Shown: piece after piece, positions 33,702 through 44,400 of the stretch
Position numbering within the stretch: the stretch's first letter is position 1
Layout: every line of letters starts with the position of its first letter
The notes under the pieces: generated by a model
Told to the model about the DNA's origin: nothing
The model's input: only the letters and a program-made list of their open reading frames with translations
Database searches by the model: none
Made by a program: the position numbers and the translations under genes
Source: Flavobacteriales bacterium
Lineage (GTDB): Bacteria > Bacteroidota > Bacteroidia > Flavobacteriales_D > Sanyastnellaceae
Length of the DNA stretch: 64,000 nucleotides
Assembly: GCA_027491075.1 (NCBI GenBank)
Contig: JAIXWX010000006.1
Span: 38,105 to 102,104 of the forward strand
Direction of reading: 5' to 3'

Positions 33702-34571
33702 CTAGTCCACATCAAGGTTTCCGAATGAGACGCTCACATTAATTTTCACAGTGCCATTGCCCATGACTCCTTCAATGCTTTCATCTGTATAATCTTTCCT
33801 ATCTAGCGACTTTTTCAAACCAGAAGGAACTTTGATATTTCCAAAGGAACTACTAGCGACCAATTGATAACCAGAACTTTCTCCTAACTCTAGATCAATA
33901 TTTCCATACTCTCCGTTAATGGTTAAGGACTTACAATCTGATCTTAGACCATAGAGATCGAGGTTTCCAAAAGCCACTTCCATGGTCGTTGTTGCACCTG
34001 CCTCATTTACCTTGACATTGCCGTAAGAACAATCAATAGTTCCTCCTCCAAACTGGGATATGTTGATGTTGCCAAACTCGACATTAATCTCATTTGCCGA
34101 ATTAAACAGCTCGCCGATAGTAACATTTCCGTAGTCAACCTTAATATTCACTTGACCAATAAGACTCGATGCCGACCAATTACCAAATGAAACATCTGCT
34201 GCTATTCCACCGGTTTTTGGCATTCGCACTTCAACAAAAATATCAACCTCCTCCTTAACACCCCACTTGGTTCCAAAACTAGGCTCCACACGAATTTCAG
34301 GGCTAGTCGCGGATTCCCTCACCGAAGCAGAAGCAAATATTTTATCGGCACGTTCTTGGCTTTTTGTTTCCACATTCATTTTTATTATCACCTCCATCTC
34401 ATTGGAGTCCCAAGTGGTAACTGTATAGTTTGAAAAACTACCATTGATGTGCAAATACACATTAGAGTTCACAGCGAAGCGCTTGTTGATCTCCTTATAG
34501 TAATCTTCTGCCTGAACCTGCAATGCCACCACGAGTAACATTGTAAAAAAAACGATGGACTTTGCTTTCAT
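33702..34571 (-). CDS. Exported repeat protein with (F/Y)GN motifs, DUF4097-like
   Basis: An exported 289-residue protein, last gene of an ECF sigma operon. A signal peptide starts at the ATG at 34571 (an ATG 12 bp upstream overlaps the anti-sigma stop). The mature part has at least eight FGN or YGN motifs (for example VSFGNWSA, VDYGNVTIG, VEFGNINIS, CSYGNVKVN, VAFGNLDLY, GEYGNIDLE) about every 20 residues, as in a right-handed beta-solenoid. The pattern resembles DUF4097/head-GIN type adhesin-like domains. It may be the envelope component sensed or controlled by the sigma factor. Confidence 0.7.
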   Translation of the reverse strand: MKAKSIVFFTMLLVVALQVQAEDYYKEINKRFAVNSNVYLHINGSFSNYTVTTWDSNEMEVIIKMNVETKSQERADKIFASASVRESATSPEIRVEPSFGTKWGVKEEVDIFVEVRMPKTGGIAADVSFGNWSASSLIGQVNIKVDYGNVTIGELFNSANEINVEFGNINISQFGGGTIDCSYGNVKVNEAGATTTMEVAFGNLDLYGLRSDCKSLTINGEYGNIDLELGESSGYQLVASSSFGNIKVPSGLKKSLDRKDYTDESIEGVMGNGTVKINVSVSFGNLDVD

Positions 34572-34575
34572 TGTA

Positions 34576-35103
34576 TTAACCATTTTGTTGAATTGAACTG
34601 TTCTTTTTAACTTCGATATACGATTTGATTTTTTGCATAATGGTGAGCCTATATTGAAAATTCTCTACCATTCCTTTGATCAAAAGCTCATTGCTGATAT
34701 TCACTCTGTAGAGAGAATCAAGTCGTTTATATTCAGACTCTAACTCCTGTAGCTGCTGTAAAAACCTCGTCACCGTTTCATCTTGATAGTCCATTCTTGT
34801 GACATCAATTGGAACATTCTGATGAAAATACTCAGATGCGTATGCTACCTCAGGTGCAGGAGAGTCTGGCATTTTCTGAGCAATTACTGACCCTGAATTC
34901 TCCATGAAAATCCAAACGCCTACACCTAGTATTGCACTTGCGGCCACGGCTAGCCATGTCTTCAGAGAAATGATCCTTCCTCTTCCATTTTCCCCATAGA
35001 GCCTTTTATTAAAGCGCTCTTGGTGTCCTTCGAATATTGGATGCTCTGCCGCTTCCAATTCGAGAGCCTTTTTGATTTGATCCTCCCAACTTTCCTGCTT
35101 CAT
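34576..35103 (-). CDS. Predicted membrane-bound anti-sigma factor
   Basis: A 175-residue protein from the ATG at 35103, which overlaps the sigma-factor stop by four bases (ATGA). Residues 1-45 are cytoplasmic and acidic/helical, one membrane segment follows (about 48-66, TWLAVAASAILGVGVWIF), and the remainder is periplasmic and helical. This topology and its place directly after an ECF sigma gene are the basis of the call. It lacks the HxxxCxxC zinc motif of ZAS-type anti-sigmas, and sequence similarity alone would not identify it. Confidence 0.7.
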   Translation of the reverse strand: MKQESWEDQIKKALELEAAEHPIFEGHQERFNKRLYGENGRGRIISLKTWLAVAASAILGVGVWIFMENSGSVIAQKMPDSPAPEVAYASEYFHQNVPIDVTRMDYQDETVTRFLQQLQELESEYKRLDSLYRVNISNELLIKGMVENFQYRLTIMQKIKSYIEVKKNSSIQQNG

Positions 35104-35627
35104 GTTGTTAATGTTAAATTGTTTCGCAATTTCGCAAGAGCTCTGCTGTATTGGGTACGACAAGCAGCATGCTCTATTCCTAACTGCTCTGCTATTTCTA
35201 TATGTGTCATCCCCTCCATCAAATGCAATTGAATAATCAACTGTGCACCTTCTGATAAGGTTTTGAGGCCTGTTCTAATCATATCTATTGTCACATCTTT
35301 CTGGTGATCATACTCGACCTCTACTAAGGCAGAATCAACAACAGGGGACAAAGTCAATAAAATGTTCTTCTTTTTTCGCACTCGATCCAACGCTTCACGA
35401 ACACAAATGCTCTTTTGCCAACCGATAAACTTTCCAGAATCCTTAAGATCTGAGAGTTTCTTAAAACCTTTGATAAATCCCTCTTGCATCGCATCTTCTG
35501 CCTCTTCTTTATTTCTAAGAATAAGATAGACTGATGGATAAATTATACTCCAACACTTGTTGTACACTGTACTTTGGGCATTTTTATCCCCATTTCGGCA
35601 AGCATCAACTATATGGCGAAGGTCCAT
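35100..35627 (-). CDS. ECF-type RNA polymerase sigma factor
   Basis: A 175-residue sigma-70 family factor of the extracytoplasmic-function group. Region 2 includes LILRNKEEAEDAMQEGFIKGFKKL, and region 4 is a helix-turn-helix with LSEGAQLIIQLHLMEGMTHIEIAEQLGIEHAACRTQYSRALAKLR. The ATG at 35627 is preferred over the TTG one codon earlier. The operon sigma/anti-sigma/FGN-repeat protein suggests response to an envelope signal. Target promoters are unknown; it probably regulates itself. Confidence 0.92.
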   Translation of the reverse strand: MDLRHIVDACRNGDKNAQSTVYNKCWSIIYPSVYLILRNKEEAEDAMQEGFIKGFKKLSDLKDSGKFIGWQKSICVREALDRVRKKKNILLTLSPVVDSALVEVEYDHQKDVTIDMIRTGLKTLSEGAQLIIQLHLMEGMTHIEIAEQLGIEHAACRTQYSRALAKLRNNLTLTT

Positions 35628-35686
35628 CAATCAGGCTGGGTTTATTCGATTTGATTATATGACGCCCCCGCTTTAAATGTGTGACA

Positions 35687-36484
35687 TTATTTTTTTTCTA
35701 TTGTGAAATAGACATTGATGATAATTCCATTATTAATTTGGTATACATCCTTGCCTTCTATGTTTCTTGCGTATTGTAGAATTTGGCTTAAGTAGCCTGC
35801 TTCGGCTCTTAAATTCTTTGAAAATCGATAGCCTATCAAGCCACCGAGTCGGTTCTGGTCAAAAATATTTGCTCCAACATTTTTCCCAAACCCAATGAAC
35901 ACCTCATTATAAATGGCAGCATAAAAGGTTTTATCTGTGATTTCGGTTTTACCTATTGGTGCTTGCACTCGGAACATATATCTCATGCGATTTAAGAAAG
36001 GAAACTCATTTTCTTTACTAACCTCACGAGAAGTGTAACGGCCTACGAAACGTTGCTCAAGCATAAATCTGTGGGAAAACTCCAAACGCGATTCTTTATG
36101 AGAAAGCTGCACCATTTCAAAAATGCGGTGCTCTGTGAAATCCCTTCCAAGTGAATTCAAGGGTATGTCTCCATAAGCAAAAGTCTCTATCCATGCGTAA
36201 CCAGCCCTAAAAAGCACTCCTGGCTTTGCTTGGTAGTTTACTCCGACTCTCAATAAACTTTGTTGCCAATTGTTTACCCAGTCTACCCTCCGCCATTGAT
36301 ATTCCGAATGTATTCCCCACTTCGAATTCAACTTGAAGTTTCCGAAATAGTTGTACCAGCCAATTTGATGATGGGTAATGGTTCTTGTGTTTTGGGCTAA
36401 AAGTGATGAGGACGCCGTGACCAATGCAATGAGCAATGCCAGATTCAGTAGTAATGATTTCAAAACAAGTAAATTTTTGACCAA
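35687..36484 (-). CDS. DUF2490 family outer-membrane protein
   Basis: A protein of about 265 residues with a signal peptide (ending LLAQ near residue 31) and a beta-strand-rich body. HHQIGWYNYFGNFKL, SEYQWRRVDWVNNWQQSLLRVG and EHRIFEMVQLSHKESRLEFSHRFMLEQRF are typical of DUF2490. The C-terminus ends VYFTIEKK. The start is uncertain: TTG at 36484 or TTG at 36463, the latter giving MKSLLLNLALL. Function unknown; related proteins are predicted barrels. It lies upstream of, and not clearly linked to, the sigma operon. Confidence 0.8.
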   Translation of the reverse strand: MVKNLLVLKSLLLNLALLIALVTASSSLLAQNTRTITHHQIGWYNYFGNFKLNSKWGIHSEYQWRRVDWVNNWQQSLLRVGVNYQAKPGVLFRAGYAWIETFAYGDIPLNSLGRDFTEHRIFEMVQLSHKESRLEFSHRFMLEQRFVGRYTSREVSKENEFPFLNRMRYMFRVQAPIGKTEITDKTFYAAIYNEVFIGFGKNVGANIFDQNRLGGLIGYRFSKNLRAEAGYLSQILQYARNIEGKDVYQINNGIIINVYFTIEKK

Positions 36485-36548
36485 TGTACCCGAGGAAGTG
36501 TAACTGAAATCCTAATTAACGTATTATTTGAGTTCGATCTAGGGTGAA

Positions 36549-37172
36549 TTATCGATCGTTCCAACCTTTTCCTTTAAAGATGGTGTCGATGTATTTTTCG
36601 ATTCGAGCAATACGCGTAGACGCATTTTTCGCAGAAGAAAAATAAATCAAATATCCTCTTTGTCTTCCAGGGGTTAAAGCCAAAAAAGCCTCCCTGAGGT
36701 TAGGGACTCTTTGCATCACCTCTTCTAACTCCTCCGGCCAATTTTCTTGTTCTGGTCTTGCTCGCTCAACCGTTGCTCCTGCTCGTTCCAGTTCAATTGC
36801 CTGTGAAATAAAAGAGACGATATGTGCAGCGTACTCTTCGATTTCGCTTGTAGAAGAAAATTTTAAAATTCTTGCGACCTCTGAATTCGGACCCGCTTTA
36901 TGTAAAATACCCTCTGGATCGGAAAGTAAAGAGCCTTTAAAAAAGCTTAGAACACAAGCATCTTTCAACGCTCCAATCATTGTAATGTTCTTTCCATTGT
37001 CAGTGTAGCAAGGAAAGCCCCATTTAATGCATTCTGTCAAACCTGTGTGCATGATTAACTCCCTCAATAATGTTATTTCCTGACTCCAGCGCTTGGCTTT
37101 GCAATGCGGTGTCAAGCTCCATTCACAGCGGCCGCATCCTTCTTCGAAGAATTGTTGAATCGATGTTGTCAT
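36549..37172 (-). CDS. DUF1801 / YdeI-OmdA domain protein
   Basis: A 207-residue cytosolic protein. The N-terminal part (about 30-135) matches DUF1801, with ECIKWGFPCYTDNGKNITMIGALKD and SFFKG. The C-terminal part (about 150-205) is a YdeI/OmdA helical domain with GRQRGYLIYFSSAKNASTR, similar to the end of the YdeI-like protein at 20708-21196. Function not established. It lies between DUF2490 and the nrdA terminator, transcribed leftward. Confidence 0.85.
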   Translation of the reverse strand: MTTSIQQFFEEGCGRCEWSLTPHCKAKRWSQEITLLRELIMHTGLTECIKWGFPCYTDNGKNITMIGALKDACVLSFFKGSLLSDPEGILHKAGPNSEVARILKFSSTSEIEEYAAHIVSFISQAIELERAGATVERARPEQENWPEELEEVMQRVPNLREAFLALTPGRQRGYLIYFSSAKNASTRIARIEKYIDTIFKGKGWNDR

Positions 37173-37225
37173 CTGACTGTGCTATATGCCCATGAGCGTT
37201 CCTTGTTTGGGCGTAGTTTCAAAAG

Positions 37226-37257
37226 TAAAAAAAAACCCCCTTTGCAGGGGGCTTTTC
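37226..37257 (-). terminator. Rho-independent terminator after nrdA
   Basis: Read leftward, GCCCCC and GGGGG arms around a TGCAAA loop are followed by a run of nine T residues (the A run at 37227-37235). It lies 18 bp past the nrdA stop. Confidence 0.9.
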
Positions 37258-37275
37258 ATATTAGGATAAATCAAA

Positions 37276-39732
37276 TCAACCGCTACACATTTCACATCCG
37301 TCAGGATTGTCGAGCGAGCATGATATCGCCGATTGCTGACGCGCGATTTCCTCCGCCGAAAGCCCTGCTTGAGCTGACATGTTGGAAGGCGCTTGTACTT
37401 CAAACTGAGGAACAACTTCTTGCTCTTTCATCGCTGTAGTTTCAGTACCCGCAGGTATGGTAGTCTGCTGATACTTCTTGTCTACAGTAAACTTAATTGC
37501 ATCTGTCGCTGCCTTGGTGCGCAAGTAATACATTCCAGTCTTCAAGCCTTTGTCCCAAGCATAGAAGTGCATGGAAGTTAGCTTTCCGAAGTTTGGATTT
37601 TCCATAAAGACATTCAAGCTTTGGCTTTGGCAGATATAGGCACCTCTGTCAGCGGCCATTTCAATGATCGCCTTTTGTGAAAGTTCCCACGCCGTTTTGT
37701 ACAAAGCTTTTAAGTTGTCAGGAATTTCCTGAATGTTTTGCACTGAACCATTGGCAGCAATGAGTTTGTTCTTCAAATCTTCATTCCATAGACCCAGACT
37801 AACTAGATCTTTCAGCAAATGTTTGTTCACGATAATGTACTCGCCAGCCAACACTCTTCTGGTGTAGATGTTGCTCGTGTAAGGCTCGAAACACTCGTTG
37901 TTTCCAAGTATCTGCGCAGTAGAAGCCGTCGGCATTGGAGCCAAAAGCAAGGAATTGCGCATTCCATGGATCTTAATTTCTTCTTTCAAAATATCCCATT
38001 CCCAGCGATCCGTGGGAGTAACTCCCCACATGTCGAACTGTAACGTTCCGTGTGATGCAGGAGAGCCAGGGAACGTTTCATACGCTCCGTCTTTCATCGC
38101 CAAATCCTTTGAAGCAGTACATGCTGCATAGTAAATGGTTTCAAAGACTTCTTTATTCAGCTGTTTAGCTTCTTTGCTATCGAACGGAAAACGCATCAAA
38201 ATAAACGCATCAGCAAGACCCTGAACTCCAATTCCAATCGGGCGATGGCGCATGTTGGATTTCTTAGTTTCTGGCACAGGATAATAATTTCCATCGATGA
38301 TCACGTTCAAGTTCACCGTAAGTTGATAGGCTACTTCGAACAATTTGTGGTGATCAAATTGACCATCTCTTACAAACTTCGGTAATGCAATAGAGCCCAA
38401 ATTACAAACAGCTATCTCATCTGGCGCTGTGTACTCAATGATTTCAGTACACAAGTTAGAACTTTTAATGGTTCCCAAATTCTTTTGGTTGCTCTTTGAG
38501 TTTGCAGCATCCTTGTACAACATATATGGAGTGCCTGTTTCGACTTGTGACTCCAAAATCTTAAACCACAAATCTTGTGCTTTAATGGTTTCGCGGCCCT
38601 TTCCTTCTGTTTCGTACTTGGTGTACAACGCTTCGAACTCTGCACCGTATGTATCAGAAAGCCCTGGACATTCGTTGGGACACATCAAAGTCCACATTCC
38701 ATCATCCTTTACACGCTGCATGAATAAATCTGGAATCCATAGTGCATAGAACAGATCGCGCGCACGTGCTTCTTCTTTTCCGTGATTCTTTTTCAAATCA
38801 AGAAAATCAAAAACATCTGCATGCCAAGGCTCAAGATAAATAGCAAACGAACCCTTTCGCTTACCACCACCTTGATCCACATAACGAGCAGTGTCATTGA
38901 ACACCTTTAACATCGGAACAATTCCATTGCTGGTTCCGTTCGTTCCCTTGATATAAGAACCTTTCGCTCTCACATTGTGAATGCTCAAGCCTATACCTCC
39001 AGCGCTTTGAGAAATCAATGCTGTTTGCTTGAGGGTATTGTAGATTCCATCAATGCTGTCACTTTGCATTTGTAACAAAAAGCAAGAGCTCATTTGAGGT
39101 TTCGGAGTTCCTGCATTGAACAAAGTAGGAGTAGCATGAGTAAACCAGCCCTCACTCATCATGTTATAAGTCTTGATGACTTCTTCTACGTTTCCTTTGT
39201 GGATGCCCACAGCAACGCGCATGTAGAGGTGTTGGGGACGCTCGGCTACTTTGCCATAAAGCTTCAATAAATAAGAACGCTCTAATGTCTTGAAACCAAA
39301 ATAATCAAAGTTGAAGTCTCTGTCATAGATAATGGTGCTATCCAGCAATGGGGCATTATCCATGATCACTTTATAAACATCATCTGCGATCAAACCAGCG
39401 CTCTGGCCTGTTTTGGGATCTAAGTAAGTATAGAGATCGTGTATTGTTTGGCTAAACGACTTCTTCGTGTTTTTATGGAGGTTGCTCACCGCGATACGCG
39501 AAGCAAGCAGCGCGTAATCTGGGTGTGTCGTCGCATTGGTAGCCGCGATTTCCGCAGCCAGGTTATCGAGTTCGCTGGTAGTTACTCCATCGTAAACGCC
39601 TTCAATCACCTTCATGGCGATTTTCACTGGGTCTACAATTGGATTCAAGCCATAGCATAGCTTAGTAACCCTCGCGGTAATTTTGTCAAACTTGACACTT
39701 TCTTTGTGTCCATCGCGCTTGATTACGTACAT
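37276..39732 (-). CDS. nrdA: Ribonucleoside-diphosphate reductase, alpha subunit (class Ia)
   Basis: Large subunit that reduces NDPs to dNDPs using the radical from NrdB. The 818-residue protein begins with an ATP-cone ([18 protein letters not shown], about 1-90), which allows dATP feedback. Core motifs include [35 protein letters not shown], the radical-site [22 protein letters not shown], and [15 protein letters not shown]. The C-terminal CEMC pair is the redox shuttle. It follows nrdB after a 158-bp structured gap and has a strong terminator. Confidence 0.98.
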   Translation of the reverse strand: MYVIKRDGHKESVKFDKITARVTKLCYGLNPIVDPVKIAMKVIEGVYDGVTTSELDNLAAEIAATNATTHPDYALLASRIAVSNLHKNTKKSFSQTIHDLYTYLDPKTGQSAGLIADDVYKVIMDNAPLLDSTIIYDRDFNFDYFGFKTLERSYLLKLYGKVAERPQHLYMRVAVGIHKGNVEEVIKTYNMMSEGWFTHATPTLFNAGTPKPQMSSCFLLQMQSDSIDGIYNTLKQTALISQSAGGIGLSIHNVRAKGSYIKGTNGTSNGIVPMLKVFNDTARYVDQGGGKRKGSFAIYLEPWHADVFDFLDLKKNHGKEEARARDLFYALWIPDLFMQRVKDDGMWTLMCPNECPGLSDTYGAEFEALYTKYETEGKGRETIKAQDLWFKILESQVETGTPYMLYKDAANSKSNQKNLGTIKSSNLCTEIIEYTAPDEIAVCNLGSIALPKFVRDGQFDHHKLFEVAYQLTVNLNVIIDGNYYPVPETKKSNMRHRPIGIGVQGLADAFILMRFPFDSKEAKQLNKEVFETIYYAACTASKDLAMKDGAYETFPGSPASHGTLQFDMWGVTPTDRWEWDILKEEIKIHGMRNSLLLAPMPTASTAQILGNNECFEPYTSNIYTRRVLAGEYIIVNKHLLKDLVSLGLWNEDLKNKLIAANGSVQNIQEIPDNLKALYKTAWELSQKAIIEMAADRGAYICQSQSLNVFMENPNFGKLTSMHFYAWDKGLKTGMYYLRTKAATDAIKFTVDKKYQQTTIPAGTETTAMKEQEVVPQFEVQAPSNMSAQAGLSAEEIARQQSAISCSLDNPDGCEMCSG

Positions 39733-39890
39733 AAACGTTCCTCCGTTACAGTTGATTGAGTTAAGGGTGAATTATTCCTACCGCCTGTTATCCTTATTCA
39801 CAGGCAGTGGTTTGGTCTTAATAAAATTCGTTTAGGCGGTTAGAGACTGTTAAGGTTATCTAGACGGTCTCATTGTATAGTCAGTCTACT
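39733..39890 (-). other. nrdB-nrdA intergenic region with stem-loops
   Basis: This 158-bp gap has no ORF. It contains a 6-bp stem GCCTGT (39783-39788)/ACAGGC (39800-39805), an overlapping alternative pairing ACCGCC (39780-39785)/GGCGGT (39835-39840), and an 8-bp arm pair with one mismatch, GAGACTGT (39843-39850)/ACGGTCTC (39864-39871). The first two share bases and exclude each other. They could set nrdB:nrdA transcript ratio or stability. No terminator-like T run is present. Confidence 0.4.
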
Positions 39891-40913
39891 TTAGAATTCT
39901 TCCCCTAAAGTAAATGCTTGCTTTTCTTTGTCCACTCCGACTCCGGCCTTGCGGTAATCACCCACCCTCTTCTCAAAGAAGTTGGTCTTACCTTGGAGCG
40001 AAATCATCTCCATAAAATCAAATGGATTGGGCTTGTTAAATTCCTTCTCGTTTCCTAATTCCACAAGCAATCGGTCTGCCACGTACTCAATGTACTGCGA
40101 CATCATTTCGCTGTTCATACCGATGAGCTTCACGGGAAGGGCATCGATGATAAACTCCTTTTCAATCTCCACCGCATTCATGATAATTTCACGAACACGC
40201 TCTTTTGGCATCTTATTTACAATGTGATTGTTGTACAAAAGGCACGCAAAATCACAGTGCAATCCTTCATCACGACTGATAAGCTCATTACTAAAACTTA
40301 AGCCTGGCATCAATCCTCTTTTCTTCAACCAGAAGATGCTACAGAAGCTTCCACTGAAAAATATTCCTTCCACTGCGGCGAATGCCACTAAACGCTCTGC
40401 AAAGGATCCGTTTTTGATCCAACGCAACGCCCAGTCTGCTTTTTTCTTCACGCAGTCCAAGGTTTCAATAGCCTTGAACAACATATTTTTGTCCGCAGTA
40501 TCCTTGATATAGGTGTCAATCAGTAAAGAGTATGTCTCACTATGGATGTTCTCCATCATGATTTGGAAACCATAGAAAAACTTAGCCTCCGTATATTGTG
40601 CCTCACGAACGAAATTCTCCGCAAGGTTCTCGTTGACAATACCATCGCTCGCCGCGAAAAAAGCCAATACATGCTTAATGAAATGACGTTCGTCATCGTT
40701 GAGCTTAGTATTCCAGTCTACTAAGTCTGGCTCTAGGTCTATTTCCTCTGCCGTCCAGAAGTTTGCCTCTGACTTTTTATAAAACTGCCAAATGTCATTG
40801 TGAACAATAGGAAACAGTACGAATCTGTCTGGATTGTCCTTCAAAATGGGCTCCTCAACCGCTGGCTGCATGTTTTTCTCTAGAGTAGTATCTTCATTAA
40901 ATAAATTGCTCAT
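39891..40913 (-). CDS. nrdB: Ribonucleoside-diphosphate reductase, beta subunit (class Ia)
   Basis: Small subunit holding the diiron centre and tyrosyl radical. Of 340 residues, the iron ligands D90 (FFAASDG), E121 and H124 ([10 protein letters not shown]) are visible, with radical Tyr128 four residues after His124 as in E. coli Nrd[15 protein letters not shown] and [18 protein letters not shown] supply the second set of ligands. It is first in the nrdB-nrdA unit, with the order reversed compared with E. coli. The start is ATG with a long AT-rich upstream region shared with secA. Confidence 0.97.
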   Translation of the reverse strand: MSNLFNEDTTLEKNMQPAVEEPILKDNPDRFVLFPIVHNDIWQFYKKSEANFWTAEEIDLEPDLVDWNTKLNDDERHFIKHVLAFFAASDGIVNENLAENFVREAQYTEAKFFYGFQIMMENIHSETYSLLIDTYIKDTADKNMLFKAIETLDCVKKKADWALRWIKNGSFAERLVAFAAVEGIFFSGSFCSIFWLKKRGLMPGLSFSNELISRDEGLHCDFACLLYNNHIVNKMPKERVREIIMNAVEIEKEFIIDALPVKLIGMNSEMMSQYIEYVADRLLVELGNEKEFNKPNPFDFMEMISLQGKTNFFEKRVGDYRKAGVGVDKEKQAFTLGEEF

Positions 40914-41410
40914 ATCCTTATCCTATTGCTTTCTTTCGTTTTTTTTTCGAAAACCTAGCAAAATCAAGGGATTCTACTTCGGCGTTTCATGACTTCAAAT
41001 GTTTGCAAAATTCACTTTCTAGTCAACTCAATTTGATTAACAAGACCCTTTAGTTTTAAACATGACAAATACTGCCGCGACTAAAACTGCGGTATTTCAA
41101 GGGTTTCAAGCAGCCTACCCTAAAATTCACTTTCCCTCTTAGCCATTTTGACCGAATTTGTTGGCACGTATTTTAGTCACGCAGAAATTCACTATGCACG
41201 GTTAACTCTTTATTTTCAAGAGGATTGTATGTTGTAGAAATTTTGTTTATAAAACCCTAGCACTGGAATTTGCCTCAGCGACTCCGAACCATTACGCGCG
41301 TGCGTTCCTTATTAATTCGCCATAATGTCACAATTCTACTCATGGCATCATTTTTCTCAGCCGCCCTCCACTAAATTTGCCACTCATTTAAAAAGACATC
41401 TATTACCGTT
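40914..41410. other. Gene-free divergent region between nrdB and secA
   Basis: This 497-bp stretch is the longest gap between genes on the left 63 kb. It should hold the nrdB and secA promoters. I see the secA -7 element at 41372, an imperfect hairpin AAATAC...GTATTT (41067-41097), and a TTGGCACG at 41161 that matches the -24 half of a sigma-54 promoter but lacks the -12 TTGC. No ORF of convincing composition and no tRNA were found. An unrecognised small RNA is possible. Confidence 0.4.
41372..41379 (+). promoter_or_regulatory. secA promoter, -7 element TAAATTTG
   Basis: An exact TAnnTTTG match 31 nt before the secA ATG. The -33 region is T-rich but lacks a clear TTTG. Confidence 0.45.
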
Positions 41411-44400
41411 ATGATCGGGGCTTTAAATAAAATATTAAAAACCTTTCTCGGAGATAAAGCCGAAAAGGACCTAAAGGAAGTAAAACCTGCAGTCGCTCTT
41501 ATTCACCAACAGTCTTCGACTTTGGTAGATTTATCTCTCGATGAACTTCGCAAAGCATCTGATGATTTAAAAAAACAAATCGCTTCAGAATTGGCTCCTT
41601 TAGAAAATGAAATTGATCAGCTAAAAAATGAAGCGGAGGCCCTTCCTAGTTCTGCACTTGATGAACGTGAAGCGATTTATGCAAAAGTCGATGAGTTAAC
41701 TAAAAAACTCGATGCCGAATTGGAAGTGGTTTTGGAAAAAATACTTCCACGAGCATTTGCCATTTTAAAAGAAACCGCTCGTAGATTTAAAGAAAGTCCG
41801 GAACTTATTGTCACAGCTACCGAGCACGATAAAAGCCTCGCCGCCAATGGCAAGGATTTCATCTCTATTTCAGGAGAAAAAGCAATTTGGAAAAACTCGT
41901 GGGTGGCTGCAGGAAATACGGTCACATGGGACATGGTACATTACGATGTTCAATTGATTGGAGGTATCGCCATTCATAAAGGAAGAGTAGCGGAAATGGC
42001 TACTGGAGAAGGTAAAACGCTTGTAGCAACTCTAGCTGTATATCTCAATGCACTTGCGGGAAAAGGCGTACACGTAGTTACAGTCAACAACTACTTGGCA
42101 AAACGTGACTCAGAATGGATGGGCCCTATCTACGAATTCCATGGTTTAAGTGTAGACTGTATCGATAAGCACCAACCCAACACCGAAGCGAGGAGAAGTG
42201 CATATCAAGCGAACATCACCTTTGGTACAAACAATGAATTCGGATTTGACTACCTCAGAGATAATATGGCCTCCGAAGAGGCAATGCTGGTTCAGAAAAA
42301 ACACCACTTCGCAATCATTGATGAGGTAGATTCTGTATTGATCGATGAAGCTCGAACACCGCTTATCATTTCTGGTCCTACTCCTAAAGGAGATCAACAA
42401 GAGTTTGACAACCTTAGGCCAAAAGTTGAACTTCTTATTAATGAACAAAAAAAACTCGTAAATGAGTTTTTGATTATTGCTAAGAAAAAACTCACTCCCG
42501 CTGAAGGTTCACCGTCTAAAGAAGATCTTACTGAAGGTGGTCTTGCACTCTTCAGAGCCTACCGAGGATGGCCATCAAACAGGGCTTTGATCAAGTTTCT
42601 CAGCGAGGAAGGAATCAAGCAAATCCTCCTCAAAACAGAGGCTTACTACCTGCAAGATAAAGAGCGAGAAATGCACAAAGCGGACGCTGAAATTTTATTC
42701 CATATTGAAGAAAAAAATAATCAGGTAGAGCTTACCGAAAAGGGAATTGCTTTGATCACGCGAAACATGGATGATGAAAAATTCTTCGTGTTGCCTGACT
42801 TAGGAAGCGAAATTGCTGATATCGAAAAAAATGCCTCCAATGATGAAGACAAGGCTCAAAAATTAGAGGCTCTTCAACGAGATTACGCAGTTAAAAGTGA
42901 ACGTATACATACGATCAATCAACTTTTGAAAGCATATACCATTTTTGAAAAAGATGTGGACTATGTTGTAATTGATAACAAGGTTAAAATCGTCGATGAG
43001 CAAACCGGCCGTATCATGGAAGGACGCCGATTCAGCGATGGACTCCACCAAGCTATAGAAGCGAAAGAAGGCGTAAAAGTAGAAGCTGCCACTCAGACCT
43101 ATGCAACTATCACCCTGCAGAATTACTTCCGTATGTACCACAAACTTGCGGGTATGACTGGTACTGCGGAAACAGAGGCGGGTGAATTGTGGAGCATTTA
43201 TAAACTCGATGTCATGGTCATCCCTACCAATAGACCTATTTCGAGGAAAGATCAAAACGATAAAGTCTACAAAACGAAAAAAGAAAAATACAAAGCAATC
43301 ATAGATGAAATTCTCGAATTAAGAGAAAAGGGACGTCCTGTTTTGGTGGGAACGACTACTGTAGACACCAGCGAATTGCTGGCTACGCAACTGCGATTGA
43401 AGGGAATTCCACATCAAGTACTAAACGCCAAAAAACACCAAGCAGAAGCAGAAATTGTAGCCAACGCTGGTCTCAGTGGTACTGTTACCATAGCCACCAA
43501 TATGGCTGGTAGAGGTACGGATATAAAACTTGGCCCTGGTGTCAAAGATTTAGGTGGATTGGCAATTATTGGTACGGAACGTCACGATTCTCGAAGAGTT
43601 GACAGACAGCTTAGAGGTCGTGCAGGTCGTCAAGGAGATCCTGGATCTTCTCAATTCTACGTGTCTTTAGAGGATGATTTGATGCGTCTTTTTGGTAGTG
43701 ATCGTATTGCTAAAATGATGGATCGACTGGGCATTAAAGAAGGCGAAGTAATTCAAGCTGGAATGATCACCTCATCCATAGAAAGAGCACAGAAAAAAGT
43801 AGAAGAGAACAACTTCGGTATCCGTAAAAGACTTCTTGAATACGATGACGTAATGAACTCGCAGCGCGAGGTAATCTATAAACGTCGTCGTCACGCATTA
43901 TTTGGAGAACGTTTGAAGTTGGACATCGACAACATGTACTTCGACCTAGCTTCTACTGTTGTAGATATTCATCACGCCAATAAAAACTACTCCGATTTCT
44001 CTTTAGATCTTGTTCGATACTTCGGAATTTCGTCTCCGATCTCTCAAGAAGATTTTATCAAATCGAAAGCTGACGATGTGGTATATATTGTATACTCCGC
44101 TATCGAAAAACAATATAAGCATCGCTGCGAAGAACTCGCAAAGGAGGCCTTTCCTGTAATTAAAAATGTATATGAGAGCGGTCAAGGATATCAAAATATT
44201 GCCATCCCATTTGTTAGCGGAAGAAAAGGATTTCAAGTAGGAGTAAATCTCGAAAAAGCTTATCAGACTAGCGGTTTAGAAATAGTGAATGCGCTAGAAA
44301 AGGGAATTACCTTGGCCATTATTGATCAAAATTGGAAAGAGCATTTACGTGCTATGGACGATTTGCGCAGCAATGTACAGTTTGCGTCACACGAGCAGAA

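Noticed and set aside
34569..34583. Frameshift between anti-sigma and FGN-repeat genes
   Set aside because: The overlap is a normal stop/start arrangement; each protein is complete with its own signal or membrane segment.
41161..41168. TTGGCACG as a sigma-54 promoter of secA
   Set aside because: The -12 half (TTGC) is missing at the required spacing, and the site is about 240 bp from the gene; kept only as a note in the gap entry.
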